Of a stretch of DNA of 17,791 nucleotides, positions 15,089-17,791 are shown one piece after another. The notes beneath the pieces were generated by a model. The model was not told where the DNA came from. It worked only from the letters and a program-made list of their open reading frames with translations, and did no database searches. This stretch comes from an uncultured Prevotella sp. (GTDB taxonomy: Bacteria; Bacteroidota; Bacteroidia; Bacteroidales; Bacteroidaceae), in assembly GCA_900551055.1 (NCBI GenBank), contig URUK01000044.1, positions 1 to 17,791 of the forward strand, read 5' to 3'. A program made the translations under genes and the position numbers. The first letter of the stretch is position 1. Every line of letters begins with the position of its first letter.

Positions 15089-15210
15089 GTAATTATTTTG
15101 GAAAACAGGAAAAGTTTTGCCAACAAAAATTATACACCGTCGTGTTTTTCGGTTTGTCGGCAGTTTGGTTGGGCAATGTTCACAAACAATGAATTTATTT
15201 AATGAAATCC

Positions 15211-15275
15211 ATGTCATCTGTCAGTTTTGGGGATAACAAACTGATAATTAGGAAGTTAATGGCTGACAGATGCAT
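15211..15275. repeat. Inverted repeat in the rluA-tamB gap with competing stems
   Basis: CATCTGTCAG (15215-15224) pairs perfectly with 15263-15272, extended with a one-base bulge to 15211/15275. CAGTTT (15222-15227) can alternatively pair with AAACTG (15238-15243). The two stems share bases 15222-15224, so only one can form completely. It may terminate rluA transcription or control read-through into tamB. Confidence 0.5.
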
Positions 15276-15305
15276 TTGTGAATTGTCTGTTCGCTTGTCT
15301 TCGGT

Positions 15306-15986
15306 CTAAGCCTGTTTTTGTTTTGTTATTTCCTGCCACAGCTTGTCGTCAGGTACAGGACTTTCAACGCTTATAAGCTTTTTGGAAACAGGATGCACAA
15401 ACTCCACCTTGCGCGCCAGCAGCGATATGCTGCCGTCAGGGTTGCTGCGCCGTGCGCCGTATTTCAGGTCGCCTTTTATTGGGCATCCTATTTTTGCCAA
15501 TTGGCATCTTATCTGGTGGTGGCGGCCGGTCATCAGTTCTACTTCCACCAATGTGTATCTTTCTGACTGGCCGGTTACTTTGTAGTGGAGCATGGCTTTT
15601 TTTGCTCCCGGCACCTCCCTGTCGTATGCGTAGCTCTTGTTCTGCTTCTCGTTGCGTGTAAGCCAGTGGGTAAGTGTGGCTTCCGGCACCTCGGGGCGGT
15701 TTTGGCAGATGGCCCAGTATGTTTTCTTAACGTCGCCGTTACGGAACATGTCGTTAAGCCTTGCCAGTGCTTTTGACGTTTTGGCGAAGACAACAAGTCC
15801 CCACACGGGGCGGTCGAGCCTGTGGGCTATGCCAAGGAAAACGTTGCCGGGCTTGGCGTATTCCTCTTTTATATAGGCTTTTACTTCGTCGGCAAGCGTG
15901 CGGTCGCCGGTTTTGTCGCCCTGCACAATCTCGCCGCTGCGTTTGCTCACAATGATTATGTGGTTGTCTTCGAAAACGACATTCAT
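15306..15986 (-). CDS. RluA family RNA pseudouridine synthase
   Basis: A 226-residue enzyme that isomerises uridine to pseudouridine in rRNA or tRNA. It has the RluA catalytic block GIAHRLDRPVWGLVVFAKT (52-70) with Asp58 as the nucleophile; the usual Ser after PV is Trp here. LMTGRHHQIRCQLA (151-164) is the second conserved motif, and PIKGDLKYGA (169-178) the third. There is no N-terminal S4 domain and the protein is short, as in the RluA/TruC-type subgroup, so the target base cannot be assigned. ATG 15986 begins directly at the conserved strand VVFEDNHIIIVSK. Its promoter is not visible; the gene probably shares a transcript with fabG upstream, across the inverted repeat at 16027-16119. Confidence 0.92.
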   Translation of the reverse strand: MNVVFEDNHIIIVSKRSGEIVQGDKTGDRTLADEVKAYIKEEYAKPGNVFLGIAHRLDRPVWGLVVFAKTSKALARLNDMFRNGDVKKTYWAICQNRPEVPEATLTHWLTRNEKQNKSYAYDREVPGAKKAMLHYKVTGQSERYTLVEVELMTGRHHQIRCQLAKIGCPIKGDLKYGARRSNPDGSISLLARKVEFVHPVSKKLISVESPVPDDKLWQEITKQKQA

Positions 15987-16026
15987 ATGGAATTTGATAA
16001 TGGAAAAAATGAAAGATGGATAATGA

Positions 16027-16119
16027 AAATGAAGAATGAAAAATGTGATGATGAATAACCGTGGTATTGCGCTTGCTGTCCAGCTTGATTATTCATTATT
16101 CATTTTTCATTCTTCATTT
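16027..16119. repeat. Inverted repeat of AATGAAGAATG words between fabG and rluA
   Basis: ATGAAGAATGAAAAATG (16029-16045) is the perfect 17-base inverse of 16101-16117. After one bulged base (16046), pairing continues from 16047-16058 to 16089-16100 with two G-T, and two further pairs lie outside, for about 31 pairs. The 30-base loop (16059-16088) is GC-rich. The right arm ends 5 bases from the fabG stop codon (16125-16127). Further degenerate copies of the word run from about 16000. Confidence 0.85.
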
Positions 16120-16124
16120 ATTGT

Positions 16125-16871
16125 TTACATGTTCATTCCGCCATCAACCTGTATAACCTGGCCGGTTACATACGAAGACAGGTCAGAAGCAAGGAATGTA
16201 GCCACATTCGCAATGTCTTCTACCTGGCCTGCACGGCGCAGTGGTATCTTCTGTATCCACTCTTTGCGGATGTTGTCGGGAAGTGCCTGTGTCATTGCGG
16301 TTTCGATAAATCCGGGAGCTATTGCGTTAGCGCGAATGCCACGTGAACCTATTTCCTGCCCTATGCTCTTCGCAAGTGCTATGAGTCCGGCTTTCGATGC
16401 TGCGTAGTTGCATTGTCCGGCATTGCCGTGAACACCTACTACTGATGCCATGTTGATGATGCTGCCGCTCTTCTGGCGCATCATAATCGGCGTGCATGCG
16501 TGTATGAAGTTGAAAGCCGACTTCAGGTTGACCGCTATCACGGCATCCCACTGCGCCTCGGTCATGCGCATCATGAGCCCGTCTTTTGTTATGCCGGCAT
16601 TGTTTACAAGGATGTCGATGGAGCCGAATTCCGCTTTTACCTGGTTTACCACTTCCTCCGTCTGTGCAAAGTCTGCGGCATTGCTTGCATAGCCTTTTGC
16701 CTTGACGCCTTTGGCGGCTATTTCTGCTTCTGTAGCTTTGCCGCTTTCGTCGATTACGAGGTCAGTGAATGCGATGTTTGCGCCTTCTTCGGCGAATTTC
16801 AGCGCGATGGCTTTGCCTATACCGCGCGCCGCTCCTGTAATGAGGGCGGTCTTGCCTGATAATAATCCCAT
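16125..16871 (-). CDS. fabG: 3-oxoacyl-[acyl-carrier-protein] reductase FabG
   Basis: A 248-residue classical short-chain dehydrogenase/reductase that reduces 3-oxoacyl-ACP with NADPH in the fatty acid elongation cycle. The Rossmann glycine motif TGAARGIG is at 12-19, and NNAG (90-93) stabilises the fold. The catalytic set is Asn115, Ser143 (NMASVVG), Tyr156 and Lys160 (YAASK). APGFIETAMT (185-194) and the C-terminal VTGQVIQVDGGM are typical of true FabG rather than other SDR enzymes. ATG 16871 follows an A-rich leader (TAAAA). It lies 82 bases downstream of tetR on the same strand, with only a one-mismatch -7 box (16896-16903, TAAGTTTC on the minus strand) between them, so co-transcription with tetR is likely. 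Confidence 0.95.
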   Translation of the reverse strand: MGLLSGKTALITGAARGIGKAIALKFAEEGANIAFTDLVIDESGKATEAEIAAKGVKAKGYASNAADFAQTEEVVNQVKAEFGSIDILVNNAGITKDGLMMRMTEAQWDAVIAVNLKSAFNFIHACTPIMMRQKSGSIINMASVVGVHGNAGQCNYAASKAGLIALAKSIGQEIGSRGIRANAIAPGFIETAMTQALPDNIRKEWIQKIPLRRAGQVEDIANVATFLASDLSSYVTGQVIQVDGGMNM

Positions 16872-16953
16872 TTTTAGTTCGTTTTATTTTATAATGAAAC
16901 TTATGTTCGTCTATTGTGGTTGGGCTGGAAACCGTGCTGTCAGCCGTTGCGCC

Positions 16954-17547
16954 TTATTTCGTGACAGATTTTCCCAGTGCTCCGTAAACTACCTTTGCCA
17001 CGAGGGGCTTGCTTGCCTCGGGCGTCATGCCGTGCCCAAGGCGGCCGCAGATGAAAGGCACTTCAAGCCCTTTTATGCAGTAGTGTGTTATGTCGGCAAC
17101 AAGTTCTACGTTGTCGATGTCGAACTCGCCGTCGGCCTTGCCGTCGGCATATACCTTCCGGAACAGTTCTATCTCGTCTTCGTCGAAGTTCTTTCTTACT
17201 TTTTCCACCATCCAGATGTTGCGGAAAAAAGCGGCGCGCAGGTTGCCGTTGCGCATTACCGTTTCCTTGATCATGTTCAGGTGGGTGTATATTAGTTCTA
17301 TGATTTTGTCCTGTGGGCGTATCTTTTTCGCGGCCACTTCGTCCATCTTGTCGGAAAGTCTTTCCAGTTCCGACTCGATTACGGCATAGTACACGTCTTC
17401 TTTGCTTTTGAAGTAAGTGTAAAGCGTTCTCCGGCCTTTGCCCGACGCACGTGCAATGTCGTTCATCGTGGTGTTTTCCAGGCCGTTTTTGGCGAACAGC
17501 TGCCTGGCGACATCTACTAATTTATGTCTTGTTTTTGATATTGACAT
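16954..17547 (-). CDS. TetR/AcrR family transcriptional regulator
   Basis: A 197-residue regulator. The N-terminal TetR DNA-binding domain runs through residues 5-52: RHKLVDVARQLFAKNGLENT, then the helix-turn-helix MNDIARASGKGRRTLYTYF (28-46) and KSKEDV. The remaining helical part is the ligand-binding/dimer domain, which is not conserved enough to predict a ligand. The frame extends to a GTG at 17580, but ATG 17547 gives the usual TetR start and has a GGGAGGG stretch 9-15 bases upstream, an unusually good Shine-Dalgarno for this phylum. Two palindromes overlie its promoter, so autorepression is expected. The downstream fabG suggests a link to fatty acid synthesis, but that is inference. Confidence 0.92.
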   Translation of the reverse strand: MSISKTRHKLVDVARQLFAKNGLENTTMNDIARASGKGRRTLYTYFKSKEDVYYAVIESELERLSDKMDEVAAKKIRPQDKIIELIYTHLNMIKETVMRNGNLRAAFFRNIWMVEKVRKNFDEDEIELFRKVYADGKADGEFDIDNVELVADITHYCIKGLEVPFICGRLGHGMTPEASKPLVAKVVYGALGKSVTK

Positions 17548-17597
17548 CTTGCCAATCCCTCCCTTCCGTTGTTTTTGCACATTTGGTTTGACGTGTG

Positions 17598-17628
17598 CAA
17601 AAGTATCAAATTAATTTGATACGGCAAA
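17598..17628 (-). promoter_or_regulatory. tetR promoter, near-perfect Bacteroidetes consensus
   Basis: On the minus strand, TTTG (17628 to 17625) and TACTTTTG (17605 to 17598) are perfect -33 and -7 elements with a 19-base spacer. Transcription should begin near 17591, giving a leader of about 44 bases to ATG 17547. Confidence 0.75.
17603..17622. promoter_or_regulatory. 20-bp perfect palindrome, candidate TetR operator
   Basis: GTATCAAATTAATTTGATAC is a perfect 20-bp palindrome lying in the spacer and over the edge of the -7 box of the tetR promoter. Size, symmetry and place are those of a TetR-family operator, so binding would block RNA polymerase (autorepression). Confidence 0.7.
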
Positions 17629-17642
17629 ATATTTTTGCCGTA
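17620..17642. promoter_or_regulatory. Second palindrome overlapping the tetR -33 element
   Basis: TACGGCAAAA (17620-17629) is the perfect inverse of TTTTGCCGTA (17633-17642) around TAT. It contains the -33 TTTG and shares TAC with the neighbouring 20-bp palindrome. Its sequence differs from that palindrome, so a second regulator or a regulatory site for a divergent gene beyond the window is possible. Confidence 0.5.
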
Positions 17643-17791
17643 TTAATGTTTTTATGCGCTGCCGGTCGTGGGCTTCCGCTTCTTTATTGCCGGCAAGACA
17701 GGTGAAGCGCGGTGGTTTTTACGCTACCTTAATTATACGTGAGTTCGGTATAAGAGAATGTTATAGTATTCTTACTTCAAGCGGTCAGTTG

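Noticed and set aside
16872..16953. Second copy of the TetR palindrome before fabG
   Set aside because: I looked for GTATCAAATT-like half-sites in the 82-base gap and found none.
17548..17580. GTG 17580 as the start of the TetR regulator
   Set aside because: It adds residues not usual for TetR, leaves only about 11 bases of leader, and the ATG at 17547 has a good GGGAGGG upstream.

Overview
The window looks like chromosomal DNA of a Bacteroidales bacterium, most likely a Prevotella relative. This rests on protein families (a lipid-anchored TamA/TamL beside TamB, the Bacteroidetes type of LemA/M48 peptidase pair), on promoters of the Bacteroidetes form (TTTG, about 20 bases, TAnnTTTG), on A-rich rather than Shine-Dalgarno leaders, and on AAAAGGTGGCTTTTT-type intergenic repeats that I associate from memory with Prevotella. 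No database was searched.

Layout. Positions 1-29 look like the 3' end of a 5S rRNA, closed by a strong terminator (40-82), so the window starts just after an rRNA operon. Then come a repeat-bearing gap, an AT-rich cysteine-rich lipoprotein of unknown function (+), and a two-way terminator shared with a minus-strand lemA-htpX pair. A small secreted lytic transglycosylase (-) and the overlapping queuosine genes queD-queE (+) diverge from a 424-base gap. A DHH-family NrnA-like phosphoesterase (-) and a sugar nucleotidyltransferase (-) follow.

A 699-base gap (7357-8055) holds a long hairpin with a perfect 31-bp core, a GC hairpin and a second copy of the 22-base repeat family. The rest is one minus-strand series: tetR, fabG, an RluA-type pseudouridine synthase, tamB and tamL. 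tamB and tamL overlap by ATGA and should be translationally coupled.

How the genes work together. tamB-tamL is an outer-membrane assembly and lipid-transport module. fabG supplies fatty acid synthesis and may be read through from tetR, whose promoter is covered by two abutting palindromes, suggesting autoregulation. queD-queE carry out two successive steps towards preQ0. The other genes are housekeeping (RNA modification, nanoRNA/pAp turnover, nucleotide sugar supply, cell wall and membrane protein turnover).

I see no phage, CRISPR array, tRNA, insertion sequence or defence system. The least explained material is between the genes: several intergenic inverted repeats made of short reiterated words that differ from site to site and lie directly against stop codons, the 7572-7709 hairpin, and the promoter palindromes of tetR.
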